NCBI RefSeq assembly: GCF_017104965.1
Contig: NZ_JAAGPR010000002.1
Span: 62,001 to 126,000 of the forward strand
Direction: 5' to 3'
Origin: Paraburkholderia sp. Ac-20340
GTDB lineage: Bacteria; Pseudomonadota; Gammaproteobacteria; Burkholderiales; Burkholderiaceae
Length of the DNA: 64,000 bases
Below the pieces are notes generated by a model, which saw nothing but the letters and a program-made list of their open reading frames with translations, had not been told where the DNA came from and did no database searches. Position 1 is the stretch's first letter. Each line of letters begins with the position of its first letter. Position numbers and translations under genes: made by a program. Below are positions 48,049-57,500 of this stretch, piece by piece.

Positions 48049-48435
48049 ATGCAACGCAACATGCTCAAGTCGAAGATCCATCGCGTGGCCGTCACGCACT
48101 GCGAGCTGCACTACGAAGGCTCGTGCGCGATCGACGAAAACCTGCTCGAAGCGGCGAATATCGTCGAAAACGAGCGCATCGACATCTGGAACATCAATAA
48201 CGGCGAGCGTTTCTCGACCTACGCAATCAAGGGCGAGCGCGGCAGCGGCATGATTTCGCTGAACGGTTCGGCGGCGCGCCGCGCGCAACTGGGCGATCTG
48301 GTGATCATCGCCGCCTTCGCGAACGTCGATGAAGCCGAACTCAAGGCCGGCTGGAAGCCCGACCTCGTGTTCGTCGACGAAAACAACCGCATCAAGGGCA
48401 GCCGCGACCACGTGCCGACCCAGAACTGGACCTGA
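48049..48435 (+). CDS. panD: Aspartate 1-decarboxylase proenzyme
   Basis: 128 residues. The self-cleavage site Gly24-Ser25 (YEGSCAID) generates the N-terminal pyruvoyl group; Tyr58 ([12 protein letters not shown]) is near the active site. It decarboxylates aspartate to beta-alanine for PanC. GAGGAGA stands before the ATG. The panCD pair ends at the terminator 48450. Confidence 0.95.
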   Translation: MQRNMLKSKIHRVAVTHCELHYEGSCAIDENLLEAANIVENERIDIWNINNGERFSTYAIKGERGSGMISLNGSAARRAQLGDLVIIAAFANVDEAELKAGWKPDLVFVDENNRIKGSRDHVPTQNWT

Positions 48436-48449
48436 GCGTTCCAGTCGTC

Positions 48450-48478
48450 AAAACGGGAGCCCGATGGCTCCCGTTTTT
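48450..48478 (+). terminator. Rho-independent terminator of panCD
   Basis: AAAACGGGAGCC pairs with GGCTCCCGTTTT over CGAT, with five T. Confidence 0.88.
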
Positions 48479-48496
48479 CATTGCTCGCGTGGCGGC

Positions 48497-49123
48497 TTAT
48501 TTCGCATTCACCCACGTGAGAATCGACTGCCACTGGTCGATGTCCTTCTCCACGCGGCTTTTCGCGACATCCCAGATCGTGAGCCCGTGCGCCGCCATCT
48601 GCACGTAATTCTGCGTATCGCGCAGATAACCGAGCACGGGCAGATCCAGCCCTTCCACGAAACGCTGCAACTGCTCGGCCGAACGCGTGCGCGCGTCCAC
48701 CCGCATGCCGACCACGCCCACCTGGATCGCGCCCTTGCGCACCGCTTTTTCCTTCGCCAGCCGGTCGAGGAAGTCCTTGGTGGCGAGGATGTCGAACATC
48801 GACGGCTGCAGCGGCACGATCACCTTGTCCGCCAGTTCGACGATCGTGTTCAGGCGGTTGCCGTGCAGGCCCGCCGGCGTGTCGATCACGGCATGCTCCA
48901 GCCCCTTGGGCGGCTTGGCCGGATGGTCCAGGTCGATCTGCCAGCTTTCGATGGCCGGCAGCGAGGCCGGGCGCAGGTCGAGCCAGGCGTGCGCCGACTG
49001 TTGCCGGTCGAGGTCGGCGAGCGCGACCCACTCGCCTTGCGCCGCGAAATAGCCGGCCAGATTGGTGGACAGCGTGCTCTTGCCGACGCCGCCCTTGGGG
49101 TTCGCCACCACGATCACCGTCAT
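48497..49123 (-). CDS. ParA-family ATPase (orphan)
   Basis: 208 residues, a short MinD/ParA type. The deviant Walker A KGGVGKST is at 10-17 (VANPKGGVGKSTLSTNLAGYF), VIDTPAG is the switch region and LQPSMFD the usual specificity loop. No parB-like partner, parS or partition neighbours are present, and it lacks an N-terminal helix-turn-helix. This rules out a plasmid-type ParA and suggests a positioning ATPase for an unknown cargo. Convergent with panD, divergent from the thioesterase. Confidence 0.85.
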   Translation of the reverse strand: MTVIVVANPKGGVGKSTLSTNLAGYFAAQGEWVALADLDRQQSAHAWLDLRPASLPAIESWQIDLDHPAKPPKGLEHAVIDTPAGLHGNRLNTIVELADKVIVPLQPSMFDILATKDFLDRLAKEKAVRKGAIQVGVVGMRVDARTRSAEQLQRFVEGLDLPVLGYLRDTQNYVQMAAHGLTIWDVAKSRVEKDIDQWQSILTWVNAK

Positions 49124-49442
49124 GAATGCTCCCGTCAGGATGGCTGGCGCGAGGCCAGCCGGTTTGCCGATTCTGTCTTTCCGTATGCATCTCGCGCGCT
49201 GTGGCCGCTGCGGCCGCGCGCTGTTGTTGCGTATTGTGGTGTGCCCGGGGACGCAGCCTGAAGACGCGCCCCAGCGACCCATGCCGCCTGCGAAACCGGC
49301 CGATGCCGATCACGCAACCGTCCGATAATATCGGCAAATGCTGCGGGGTCGAAGCCCCCAAAAGGCTAACCCGGCGCCACCCCAGGCGCCAAGGCAGCGC
49401 GAAAAACCCTATTCAGCCCCATCCAACGGAGACTTTCGCCTC

Positions 49443-49862
49443 ATGAGCACGCTGCGCACCGACGTCACCCTCGACTCCCTGCACGAACGCCAGCGCGGCC
49501 GCCTGCCCGAACTGATCGGCTTTCGCGCCGTTTCGATCGAACAGGGCATCCTGCGCGCGGAACTCGATATCCGCAGCGAACTGCTCGCGCCCAACGGCTT
49601 TCTGCACGCGGCCACGGTGATCTGTCTCGCCGATACGGCCTGCGGTTACGGCTGCTTCGCCCATCTGCCAGCCACGGCGAAGAATTTCACGACCATCGAG
49701 CTCAAGAGCAACTTCCTCGGCACCGCGCGCGAAGGGCGTCTGAGCGTCGTCGCGACGGGCGTGCATCTGGGCCGCAGCACGCAGATCTGGGACGCCACCG
49801 TGACCGGCCCGGACGGCAAAACCACCGCCCTGTTCCGCTGCACGCAGATGGTGCTCTACTGA
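49443..49862 (+). CDS. PaaI-type hotdog thioesterase
   Basis: 139 residues, single hotdog domain. LLAPNGFLHAATVICLADTACGYG is the long central helix with its usual entry loop; NFTTIELKSNFLGTAREG and FRCTQMVLY complete the sheet. It hydrolyses acyl- or aryl-CoA; the substrate is unknown. The ATG at 49443 follows a purine-rich leader; a longer in-frame start would add about 35 Pro/Arg-rich residues. Confidence 0.85.
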   Translation: MSTLRTDVTLDSLHERQRGRLPELIGFRAVSIEQGILRAELDIRSELLAPNGFLHAATVICLADTACGYGCFAHLPATAKNFTTIELKSNFLGTAREGRLSVVATGVHLGRSTQIWDATVTGPDGKTTALFRCTQMVLY

Positions 49863-49880
49863 AGCGACCTTAACGACGCC

Positions 49881-51389
49881 TCAGCCCATCGCCGCATACA
49901 GGCGCGGCAAGTCGAGGCTGGCCGCGAGCGTATCGGCCAGCCGTTCGAGCGACGCTTCGCGCAGCGCCGGATAGTCCACCTGCTGCGCCGTCGCGAGCCC
50001 CGCCCAGCGCAGCAGCGCGGCGCATGCCTCGGGCGTGTCGAACAGCCCGTGCACGTAGGTCGCGAGAATCTGTCCATCGGCCGATTGCGCGCCGTCCGCG
50101 AGCATTGCGTCCGCTTCGCCGTCCCGCGCCATCGCGCGCAGCGCGGGCACATCCAGCGCCGGGCCGCGCGTCACGCCCATATGGATTTCGTAGCCGCGCA
50201 CCGGGGCCGCGCCGTCCAGCGCAAGCGTCGCCGACACGTTCTTGAGCGTCTTCTCGCGCGTGAGTTCCGTTTCGTAGTCGAGCCAGCCGAAGCCTTCCAC
50301 CGCGCCCGGCTCGCCTTCCACGCCATGCGGATCGGCGATCGCGCGGCCCAGCATCTGCATGCCGCCGCAAATACCGATCACGCGGCCGCCATAGCGCAGA
50401 TGCCGCTCCAGCGCCTTGTCCCAGCCCTGCGCGCGCAGCCACGCGAGATCGTCGCGCACGTTTTTCGAGCCCGGCAGGATCACCAGATCGGCGGGCGGCG
50501 GCGCGTTGCCCGCGCGCACATAGCTGAATTCGACCTGCGGATGCACGCGCAGCGCGTCGAAATCCGTGTGATTGCTGATGTGCGGCAGCGCCGGCACGAC
50601 CACGCGCAGCGCTTCGCCGCCCGCCTGGGCGTGGGTGTGCGCGGCGCCCGGCAGCATGTCCTCGGCGTCGAGCGTCAGACCGTGCAGATACGGCACCACG
50701 CCCAGCACCGGCTTGCCGGTCTGCGCCTCCAGCCAGTCGAGGCCGGGCTTGAGCAGCGTCGGATCACCGCGAAAGCGGTTGATGATGAAGCCCTTCACGC
50801 GCGCGCGCTCGCTTTCCGACAGACACGCGAGCGTGCCGATCAGATGCGCGAACACGCCGCCGCGGTCGATATCGGCGACCAGCACGACCGGGCAATCGAC
50901 GGTCTCGGCAAAGCCCATATTGGCGATGTCGTTGGCGCGCAGATTGATCTCGGCGGGACTGCCCGCGCCTTCCACGAACACGGTGTCGTAGCCCGCGCGC
51001 AGCCGCCCGTACGATTCGAGCACCGCTTCGCGCGCGAGCGGCTTGTAGCTCTGGTAGGCGCGCGCGTTCAGATTCATGCGCGCCTTGCCGTGGATGATGA
51101 CCTGCGAACCCAGATCGCTATTGGGCTTGAGCAGCACGGGGTTGAGGTCGGTATGCGCCTCGATGCCCGCGGCGATGGCCTGCAGCGCCTGGGCGCGGCC
51201 GATCTCGCCGCCATCGGCCGTCACCGCGCTGTTCAGCGCCATGTTCTGCGGCTTGAACGGCGCCACGCGCACGCCCGCGCGCCGCGCGAGGCGGCACAGA
51301 CCGGCCACCAGCGTGCTTTTGCCGGCATCGGACGTGGTGCCCTGGATCATGAGCGTGCCGCGCGGCACGGAGGAATCGGAAGCAGACAT
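49881..51389 (-). CDS. cobQ: Cobyric acid synthase (glutamine-hydrolysing)
   Basis: 502 residues. Residues 12-27 ([14 protein letters not shown]) form the ATP-binding loop of the dethiobiotin-synthetase-like domain; the class I glutaminase carries nucleophile Cys341 (GICGGMQ) and a His in YVHGLFD. It amidates adenosylcobyrinic a,c-diamide at four carboxylates to adenosylcobyric acid. Same as cbiP in Salmonella naming. Divergent from cobU; the 139-bp spacer has a 9-bp inverted repeat (51395/51442). Confidence 0.94.
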   Translation of the reverse strand: MSASDSSVPRGTLMIQGTTSDAGKSTLVAGLCRLARRAGVRVAPFKPQNMALNSAVTADGGEIGRAQALQAIAAGIEAHTDLNPVLLKPNSDLGSQVIIHGKARMNLNARAYQSYKPLAREAVLESYGRLRAGYDTVFVEGAGSPAEINLRANDIANMGFAETVDCPVVLVADIDRGGVFAHLIGTLACLSESERARVKGFIINRFRGDPTLLKPGLDWLEAQTGKPVLGVVPYLHGLTLDAEDMLPGAAHTHAQAGGEALRVVVPALPHISNHTDFDALRVHPQVEFSYVRAGNAPPPADLVILPGSKNVRDDLAWLRAQGWDKALERHLRYGGRVIGICGGMQMLGRAIADPHGVEGEPGAVEGFGWLDYETELTREKTLKNVSATLALDGAAPVRGYEIHMGVTRGPALDVPALRAMARDGEADAMLADGAQSADGQILATYVHGLFDTPEACAALLRWAGLATAQQVDYPALREASLERLADTLAASLDLPRLYAAMG

Positions 51390-51394
51390 GTTGG

Positions 51395-51450
51395 CGTAGT
51401 GCGTCGTTCAGGCGAACGCGCATTATCCCATCGCCCGTACGCGCACTACG
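51395..51450. repeat. Inverted repeat in the cobQ-cobU spacer
   Basis: CGTAGTGCG (51395-51403) and CGCACTACG (51442-51450) are perfect inverted copies 38 bp apart. They enclose a leftward GATAAT (51422-51427), a possible cobQ -10. They could be operator halves or the base of an RNA stem in the cobQ leader. Confidence 0.45.
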
Positions 51451-51516
51451 GCTGCGCCCTGCAGCGCGCGGGGCTTCTTCTGACGTGGCGGCCACGAACT
51501 CGTGCAGTCCAGCCGC

Positions 51517-51522
51517 TACAAT
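51517..51522 (+). promoter_or_regulatory. Candidate -10 of cobU, adjacent to its start codon
   Basis: TACAAT ends six bases before the ATG at 51529, so initiation at the usual distance would give an mRNA starting at or next to the start codon. No Shine-Dalgarno is present. Confidence 0.4.
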
Positions 51523-51528
51523 CACGCG

Positions 51529-52104
51529 ATGATTTCGCGCGATCTCACCTTTATCGTCGGCGGCGCGCGCTCGGGTAAGAGCGCCTACGCCGAACGCCTC
51601 GCCGCCGACAGCGGCCTGCCCGTCACCTATCTCGCCACCGCGGCCGTGCCCGCGGGCGCGCATGCCGATGCCGAATTCGCCGGCCGCATCGGCCATCATC
51701 GGGCGCGGCGGCCCGCGCACTGGGGGCTCGTCGAAGAGTCGCTCGATCTGGCTGGCGCGCTGGACGCCACTGCCGCGCCTGGCCGCTGCGTGCTGATCGA
51801 CTGCCTGACGCTCTGGCTCGCCAGCCTGCTCTGCCCGCCCGACTCCGAAAGCCCGCGCCCGGACTGGCGCGAGCGCATCGATGCCTTTGCCGCCGCCTGC
51901 GAGCGCGCACGCGGCACGGTGCTGGTGGTGAGCAACGAAATCGGCATGGGCGTCGTGCCGATGGGCGCGGCGACGCGTCTTTATGTCGATGAACTCGGTC
52001 GTTTGAACCAGCGCATCGCCGCGATTGCCGATCGTGCGACGCTCGTCGCCGCCGGCCTGCCGCTCGTGCTGAAAGCGCCAAACCCGGCGAGCGCCTCATG
52101 CTGA
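51529..52104 (+). CDS. cobU: Adenosylcobinamide kinase / adenosylcobinamide-phosphate guanylyltransferase
   Basis: 191 residues. The P-loop GGARSGKS is at 11-18; His56/His57 in GRIGHHRARRP include the guanylylated His; VLVVSNEIGMGVVP is conserved. It phosphorylates adenosylcobinamide and transfers GMP to give AdoCbi-GDP, substrate of CobS. The ATG at 51529 matches the family start; a GTG at 51502 would place the promoter inside the gene. It overlaps cbiB by 7 nt and begins the cobU-cbiB-cobD-btuF operon. Confidence 0.9.
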   Translation: MISRDLTFIVGGARSGKSAYAERLAADSGLPVTYLATAAVPAGAHADAEFAGRIGHHRARRPAHWGLVEESLDLAGALDATAAPGRCVLIDCLTLWLASLLCPPDSESPRPDWRERIDAFAAACERARGTVLVVSNEIGMGVVPMGAATRLYVDELGRLNQRIAAIADRATLVAAGLPLVLKAPNPASASC

Positions 52105-53033
52105 GCCTGCCCGTTACCGCCGCGCTCGCCGTGGCGGGCGTCGCCGTCGACCGCTGGCTCGGCGAGCCGCGCCGCGCCCATCCGCTGATCGCCTTCGGCA
52201 CGCTGGCCTCGCGCATCGAAAAACGTCTGAACACGGGACGGCGCGGCCGTCCGCTCGGCCTGCTGGCGTGGCTGCTGGCGGTCGCGCCGCCGGTCGCCAT
52301 CGCCGCCATGTTCTGCGCCGCGCTGCCCGGGCCGCTCGCCTGGGCGCTGCACGTCGCGCTGCTGTGGTTCGCGCTGGGCGCGCGCAGTCTCGAAGAACAT
52401 ATCGCGCCGATTGCCCAGGCGCTCGCCGAACGCGATCTCGCCGCGGCGCGTTCGCTGACCGCGCGCATCGTCTCGCGCGACACCGCCAACGCCGACGCCA
52501 CCGCGCTCTCGCGCGCGGCCTGCGAATCGGCGCTCGAAAACGGCAACGATGCGATCTTCGGCGCGCTGTTCTGGTTCGCGATTGCGGGCGGGCCAGGCGC
52601 GCTGGCGTTTCGCCTCGCCAATACGCTCGACGCGATGTGGGGCTACCGCACGCCGCGTTTCCTGCGCTTCGGCTGGGCGGCCGCGCGCATCGACGATGTG
52701 CTCAACTGGATTCCCGCGCGCCTCACGGCCACGAGTTACGCGCTGCTCGGCGATACGCGCGTGGCGCTGCGCTGCTGGCGCGAGCAGGCGCGCCGCTGGG
52801 AAAGCCCGAACGCCGGGCCGGTGATGGCCGCGGGCGCGGGCAGCCTGAACGTGCTGCTGGGCGGCGCGGCGGTTTATCACGGCGCGGTGGAGGAACGTCC
52901 GCCGCTCGGCGCGGGTTCGCCGCCGCGCGCGCAAGACGTGGAAGCCGCGCTGCGTCTGGTCGAACGCACGACGATCCTGTGGCTCGCCGCGCTCATCGCG
53001 ATGGCTTTTGTGAGCGTAGCCACGCATGTCTGA
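52098..53033 (+). CDS. cbiB: Adenosylcobinamide-phosphate synthase
   Basis: 311 residues, inner-membrane protein with several hydrophobic spans. DRWLGEPRRAHPLIAFG, SRDTANAD, CESALENGNDAIFG and NTLDAMWGYR are hallmark segments. It attaches (R)-1-amino-2-propanol phosphate, made by CobD next door, to adenosylcobyric acid. Called CobD in Pseudomonas naming. Overlaps both neighbours (7 nt with cobU, 8 nt with cobD). Confidence 0.93.
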   Translation: MLSLPVTAALAVAGVAVDRWLGEPRRAHPLIAFGTLASRIEKRLNTGRRGRPLGLLAWLLAVAPPVAIAAMFCAALPGPLAWALHVALLWFALGARSLEEHIAPIAQALAERDLAAARSLTARIVSRDTANADATALSRAACESALENGNDAIFGALFWFAIAGGPGALAFRLANTLDAMWGYRTPRFLRFGWAAARIDDVLNWIPARLTATSYALLGDTRVALRCWREQARRWESPNAGPVMAAGAGSLNVLLGGAAVYHGAVEERPPLGAGSPPRAQDVEAALRLVERTTILWLAALIAMAFVSVATHV

Positions 53034-54051
53034 CGCTCCCCGCATGGTCGCGCACGGCGGCAATCTGCACGAAGCCGCGCAACGTTTCGGCATTCCCTGG
53101 GAGACGTGGATCGATCTGTCGACCGGCATCAATCCGCACGGCTATCCGGTGCCGCCCGTCCCGGCTTCGGCATGGCGGCGTCTGCCCGAGGACGGCGACG
53201 GCTTCGCGGCCTGCGCCGCACGCTATTACGGCGCGCCGGATGCGCAGCACGTCCTGCCCGTGGCTGGCAGCCAGGCGGCGATCCGCGCCCTGCCCGCGCT
53301 CCTGCCGCCCGCGCGCGTGGCCATCGCGCCGCTCACCTACGGCGAGTACGCGCCCGCCTTCGCGCAGGCCGGTCATACGGCCGTGCCGTTCGACATCGAC
53401 GCGGCGCTTTTGCCCGCTGACGTGACGCACGCCGTCGTCGTCAATCCGAACAACCCGACCGCCACGCTCGTCGGCCGCGACACGCTGCTGCGCTGGCACG
53501 CGCAATTGGCGGCGCGCGGCGGCACGCTGATCGTCGACGAAGCGTTCGCCGATGCCTTCGCGCCCGCGCGCGCCGCATCGCTGGCGAATGACGTCGATCG
53601 CGCGGGGCTTGTCGTGTTGCGCTCGCCGGGCAAGTTTTTCGGCCTCGCGGGCGCGCGCTGCGGCTTCGCGCTCGCGCAGCCTGCGCTGCTGGCGGGCTTG
53701 CGCGCACGGCTGGGCGCGTGGACCGTGAGCGGGCCTGCGCGCCACGCCGTCACGCACGCGTTTGAAGACACCGGCTGGCAAACCGCGATGCGCGCGCAAC
53801 TGGCCGCCGAAGGCGCGCGTCTCGCCGCGTTGCTGAAAGCACACGGCTTCACGCCGCACGCCACGCCGCTCTACAGCTGGATTGCCGACGCGCGCGCCGC
53901 GCAGTGGCAGGAAGCGCTCGCCGCACGCGCGGTCTGGACGCGCCGCTTCGACACACCCGCGAGCCTGCGCTTCGGCTTGCCGGCATCGGAAGACGAATGG
54001 CAGCGCTTCGAAATCGCGCTTGCGCAGGCCGCAAAGGAACTCGGCCGATGA
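53026..54051 (+). CDS. cobD: Threonine-phosphate decarboxylase
   Basis: 341 residues, class I PLP aminotransferase fold. HGGNLHEAAQRFGIP is the family start; NPNNPT binds PLP/substrate, DEAFADAF holds the ring Asp and Lys203 (SPGKFFGLAG) the cofactor. It yields aminopropanol phosphate for CbiB. Called CobC in Pseudomonas naming. Overlaps cbiB by 8 nt and btuF by 4 nt. Confidence 0.92.
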   Translation: MSDAPRMVAHGGNLHEAAQRFGIPWETWIDLSTGINPHGYPVPPVPASAWRRLPEDGDGFAACAARYYGAPDAQHVLPVAGSQAAIRALPALLPPARVAIAPLTYGEYAPAFAQAGHTAVPFDIDAALLPADVTHAVVVNPNNPTATLVGRDTLLRWHAQLAARGGTLIVDEAFADAFAPARAASLANDVDRAGLVVLRSPGKFFGLAGARCGFALAQPALLAGLRARLGAWTVSGPARHAVTHAFEDTGWQTAMRAQLAAEGARLAALLKAHGFTPHATPLYSWIADARAAQWQEALAARAVWTRRFDTPASLRFGLPASEDEWQRFEIALAQAAKELGR

Positions 54052-54938
54052 TGCGCCGCCAGCTTGCCGTTTGCGCCGCTGCGTTCTCGCTCAACCTCGC
54101 GCATGCAGCGCCCGTGAGCGCCATCGACGATGAAGGCACGACCGTCACGCTCGCCGCGCCCGCCCAGCGCGTCGTCAGCCTCGCGCCGCATGTCACCGAA
54201 CTGGTCTACGCGGCGGGCGGCGGCGCGAAACTGGTGGGCGCCGTGAGCTACAGCGATTACCCGCCGCAGGCGCAAAGCGTGCCACGCGTGGGCGACAATC
54301 GCGCGCTCGACCTCGAACGCATCGCGGCGCTCAAACCCGATCTGATCGTCGTCTGGCGTCACGGCAACGCGCAGCAGCAGCTCGACCGTCTGCGCGAACT
54401 GCACATACCGCTGTTCTTCAGCGAGCCGCATCATCTCGACGATGTCGCGACATCGCTCACGCGCCTGGGCACACTGTTCGGCACCGAAAAAACCGCGCAG
54501 GACGCCGCCAGCGCGTATCGCGGCAAGATCGCGCAATTGCGCGCGAGCTACGCGCAGCGCGCACCCGTGAGCGTGTTTTACGAAGTCTGGGATCGTCCGT
54601 TGATGACGATGAACGGCGAATCGATGATCTCGGATGTGATCGCCTTATGCGGCGGGCGCAATGTATTCGCCGCGCTGCGCCCGCTCGTGCCGACGCTGTC
54701 GACCGAAGCCGTGCTCGCCGCGAACCCCGACGCGATCGTCACCGCGTCGCAAGGCGCCACCGCGCCGGACCAGCCGCTGCCCGCGCTGCAAAGCTGGCGT
54801 GCGTGGCCGCAGTTGAAGGCGGTCGCGCGCGGCAACCTCTACGCCATCGACGGCGATCTGCTCACGCGTCCCGGTCCGCGCATCGCGCAAGGCGCGCAGC
54901 AACTCTGCGAAGACCTGCAACGCGCCCGTCCGAAATAA
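54048..54938 (+). CDS. btuF: Vitamin B12 ABC transporter, periplasmic binding protein
   Basis: 296 residues. The signal peptide is 1-20 (NLAHA). RVVSLAPHVTELVYAAGGGAKLVG is the class III helical-backbone binding protein opening and YSDYP, VPRVGDN and FYEVWDRPLMT follow the BtuF pattern. It binds cobalamin or cobinamide and docks on BtuC. The other importer genes, btuC and btuD, lie on the opposite strand 2.6 kb away. Two consecutive ATGs are possible; the first overlaps cobD by 4 nt. Confidence 0.88.
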   Translation: MMRRQLAVCAAAFSLNLAHAAPVSAIDDEGTTVTLAAPAQRVVSLAPHVTELVYAAGGGAKLVGAVSYSDYPPQAQSVPRVGDNRALDLERIAALKPDLIVVWRHGNAQQQLDRLRELHIPLFFSEPHHLDDVATSLTRLGTLFGTEKTAQDAASAYRGKIAQLRASYAQRAPVSVFYEVWDRPLMTMNGESMISDVIALCGGRNVFAALRPLVPTLSTEAVLAANPDAIVTASQGATAPDQPLPALQSWRAWPQLKAVARGNLYAIDGDLLTRPGPRIAQGAQQLCEDLQRARPK

Positions 54939-54968
54939 TCTGCAATCCCGATTAATTGCCGATTTGAT

Positions 54969-55580
54969 TCAGGCGTTCCAGCGCGCCAGCATCCATTCGC
55001 CGCTCGCGGATTCCCGCTTCAACACCACGATCGCCGCCATCTCCAGCGGCCAGCGCACGCAACGCTCCAGCGGCGCACCCAGCGCGCGTGCCGCAATCGT
55101 GCGGATCACACCCGCATGCGCGACCGCCCAAATCGTTGCGCGCGCATCGTGTTGATCCGCGTCGAGCGATGCGAACCACGCCGATACACGCGCATCGAAT
55201 TGCGCCACGCTCTCGCCGCCATGATCGCGCGCATGCAGAAAATTGGCGGCCCACGCGTCGATCTGCGAGCGCTCGATGCCGTCCCAGCGCTGCCGTTCCC
55301 ACGCGCCGAAATCCATCTCGGCGAGACGCGCGTCGTCGTGCGGCACGAGCGCGCCGTGCTCGTCGGCGAGTTGATGGGCAAGCTCGCGCGCCACGCTCGC
55401 GCAGCGCGTGAGCGGACTCGTTTCGATACCCGCGGGCGCACGCACGCCCAGCGCATTCAGGCGCGCCAGGATCGAGGCCGCGCCGCTGGCGGCATCGGCG
55501 GCGAGCGGCACATCGGAACTTCCGTAGCAGATGCCCGGCTCGACCGCCACGGCCGGATGGCGAATCAGAACGAGATCCAT
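54969..55580 (-). CDS. cobC: Alpha-ribazole phosphatase (histidine phosphatase family)
   Basis: 203 residues. The phosphohistidine motif is LIRHPAV (RHP rather than RHG, normal in this subgroup), with GICYGSSDVPL, the Arg in ETSPLTRCA, Glu in LAEMDFGAWE and the second His in VAHAGVIR. It dephosphorylates alpha-ribazole phosphate or adenosylcobalamin phosphate at the end of the pathway. It overlaps cobS by 16 nt and is convergent with btuF across only 30 nt. Confidence 0.9.
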   Translation of the reverse strand: MDLVLIRHPAVAVEPGICYGSSDVPLAADAASGAASILARLNALGVRAPAGIETSPLTRCASVARELAHQLADEHGALVPHDDARLAEMDFGAWERQRWDGIERSQIDAWAANFLHARDHGGESVAQFDARVSAWFASLDADQHDARATIWAVAHAGVIRTIAARALGAPLERCVRWPLEMAAIVVLKRESASGEWMLARWNA

Positions 55581-56332
55581 GCGAGCCCCGTCAGATAGAT
55601 GGCGATTTCGAAAATCTGCTGCGCGAAGCCGAGGCAATCGCCCGTATAACCGCCGATGCGCCGCACGAAGTAACGCGCCAACGCGAAGCGCAGCGCGCCG
55701 AGCACGGCGAGCGTCGCCACGCCCGCGCGCCAGTCCGGCCAGGCGGGCCAGACAAGCCAGGGCAAGCCAATCACCGCCGCGAACGCAAGCGCGAGCACGC
55801 CCAAGCGCTGCGCAACCGGCTTGGCTTTGCCTTCGGGCCGGACGTAGTCGAGCGACGCCAGATAGCTGATCGCGAACACGCGGCTCGCGGCGTGACCGGC
55901 GATCATCAAGGTCGCCGCACGCAGCGGCGGCAGCGACGCGAGCGTTTGCCACTTCAGCGCCAGCGCCACCACCAGCCCGATCGCGCCAAACGCGCCGATG
56001 CGCGAATCGTGCATGATGCGCAGCACGTCTTCCTTCCTGTACGCGCCGCCAAAGGCATCGAGGCAATCGGCGAGACCGTCTTCGTGAAACGCGCCCGTCA
56101 CCAGCAAGGTCGCGGCCATCGACAGCAGCACCGCCACGCCCGCCGGAAAAACACGCAGCGCGCCCAGATAAACCAGCGCCGCCAGCGCGCCGATCAACAA
56201 ACCCACCAGCGGAAAATACCGCGCCGCCGCGTTCAGCCAGGCCGGCTCGAAACCGACCCAGCGCGGCACCGGCACACGCGTGAAATAGCCAAGCGCCGTG
56301 AAGAAATAGCGCACCTCCATGAGCGGATTCAT
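55565..56332 (-). CDS. cobS: Adenosylcobinamide-GDP ribazoletransferase (cobalamin synthase)
   Basis: 255 residues with six or more membrane spans. FFTALGYFTRVPVP near the N-terminus, GAFHEDGLADCLDAFGG (metal-binding Asp/Glu) and MHDSRIGAFG are diagnostic. It joins AdoCbi-GDP and alpha-ribazole(-P) in the inner membrane. The ATG at 56332 is 26 nt after cobT. Confidence 0.93.
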   Translation of the reverse strand: MNPLMEVRYFFTALGYFTRVPVPRWVGFEPAWLNAAARYFPLVGLLIGALAALVYLGALRVFPAGVAVLLSMAATLLVTGAFHEDGLADCLDAFGGAYRKEDVLRIMHDSRIGAFGAIGLVVALALKWQTLASLPPLRAATLMIAGHAASRVFAISYLASLDYVRPEGKAKPVAQRLGVLALAFAAVIGLPWLVWPAWPDWRAGVATLAVLGALRFALARYFVRRIGGYTGDCLGFAQQIFEIAIYLTGLAWISF

Positions 56333-56358
56333 GGCGCGGGCCGGTTTATCGATGTCGC

Positions 56359-57429
56359 TCAATGCCCACGCTCGCTGCGATCGTCGACGCCTGCCGACTC
56401 GAAGCTCGCCATCTCGTTGAGGAACGCCACGGCCGCGCGCAACAGCGGCACCGCCAGCGCCGCGCCCGTGCCTTCGCCCAGACGCAGATCGAGCGAGAGC
56501 AGTTCGCGCGCGCCGAAATGATCGAGCATGCGCCGATGCCCCGCTTCGTTCGACGCATGCGCGAACACGCAGTAATCGCGCACGTGCGGCGAAAGCGCAT
56601 CGGCGACCACGAGCGCCGACGACGCGATAAAGCCATCGACGAGAATCGCCATGCGCTGACGCGCCGCTTCGAGGTACGCGCCCGCCATCATCGCGATTTC
56701 GAAGCCGCCGAAGGTGGCCAGCACGTCGAGCGGTTCGCGCACGTTCGCGTGATGCGCGAGCGCCGCCGCCAGCACGTTGCGCTTTTTCGCGAGGCCCGCG
56801 TTGTCGAGACCCGTGCCGCGCCCGACGCATTCGTCGATCGGCACGTTGCACAGACGGCTCATCAAACAGGCCGCCGACGAGGTATTCGCGATGCCCATCT
56901 CGCCGAAGCCGATCACGTTCGTGCCGAGCGACGCGTGATGGCGCACGCGCGCCGCGCCCGCTGCGAGCGCGGCGATGGCCTGCTCGCGCGTCATCGCCGC
57001 TTCGGTGGCGAAGTTGCGTGTGCCTTGCGCGATTGGCACGGCAATCAGCTTCGCGGTATCGACGGGCGGCAGCGGCGTGGCCACGCCGGCATCGACGATT
57101 TCGAGTTCGATGCCGCCTACGCCGCTGAACGCGTTGATCGCCGCGCCGCCCGCAAGGAAGTTCGCGACCATCTGCGCGGTGACGGCCTGCGGATACGGGC
57201 TCACGCCTTCGTGCGCGATACCGTGATCGCCCGCGAACACGATCATCGCCGGACGCGTGATGCGCGGGCTGGTCGTGCGCTGGATCATGCCGAGCTGGCG
57301 CGCGAGCGCTTCGAGACGGCCGAGACTGCCGGGCGGTTTGGTCTTGGTATCGATGAGATGTTGCAGCGTGTCGCGCAGCGAGGTGTCGAGCGGTTCGACG
57401 GCGATCAGATCGGAAAGCGTGGTGGTCAT
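56359..57429 (-). CDS. cobT: Nicotinate-nucleotide--dimethylbenzimidazole phosphoribosyltransferase
   Basis: 356 residues. TKPPGSLGRLEALA near 30-44, FAGDHGIA, GEMGIANTSSAA and the catalytic Glu319 in LGEGTGAAL are intact. It makes alpha-ribazole phosphate, the lower-ligand donor for CobS. The leader between btuD and cobT contains an 11-bp tandem repeat (57470-57500) and no clear ribosome site. Confidence 0.94.
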   Translation of the reverse strand: MTTTLSDLIAVEPLDTSLRDTLQHLIDTKTKPPGSLGRLEALARQLGMIQRTTSPRITRPAMIVFAGDHGIAHEGVSPYPQAVTAQMVANFLAGGAAINAFSGVGGIELEIVDAGVATPLPPVDTAKLIAVPIAQGTRNFATEAAMTREQAIAALAAGAARVRHHASLGTNVIGFGEMGIANTSSAACLMSRLCNVPIDECVGRGTGLDNAGLAKKRNVLAAALAHHANVREPLDVLATFGGFEIAMMAGAYLEAARQRMAILVDGFIASSALVVADALSPHVRDYCVFAHASNEAGHRRMLDHFGARELLSLDLRLGEGTGAALAVPLLRAAVAFLNEMASFESAGVDDRSERGH

Positions 57430-57469
57430 GGCGTTCTTTGCTTACTGTGTTTTCGATGCGTTTTCTGTG

Positions 57470-57500
57470 TGTGTTCTATGTGTGTTCTATGTGTGTTGCT
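57470..57500. repeat. Tandem repeat TGTGTTCTATG in the btuD-cobT gap
   Basis: Two exact 11-bp copies (57470-57480, 57481-57491) and a partial third (57492-57500) lie 40-70 nt upstream of the leftward cobT start. The wider segment 57430-57513 is TG-rich, unlike the surrounding GC-rich DNA. Confidence 0.7.
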
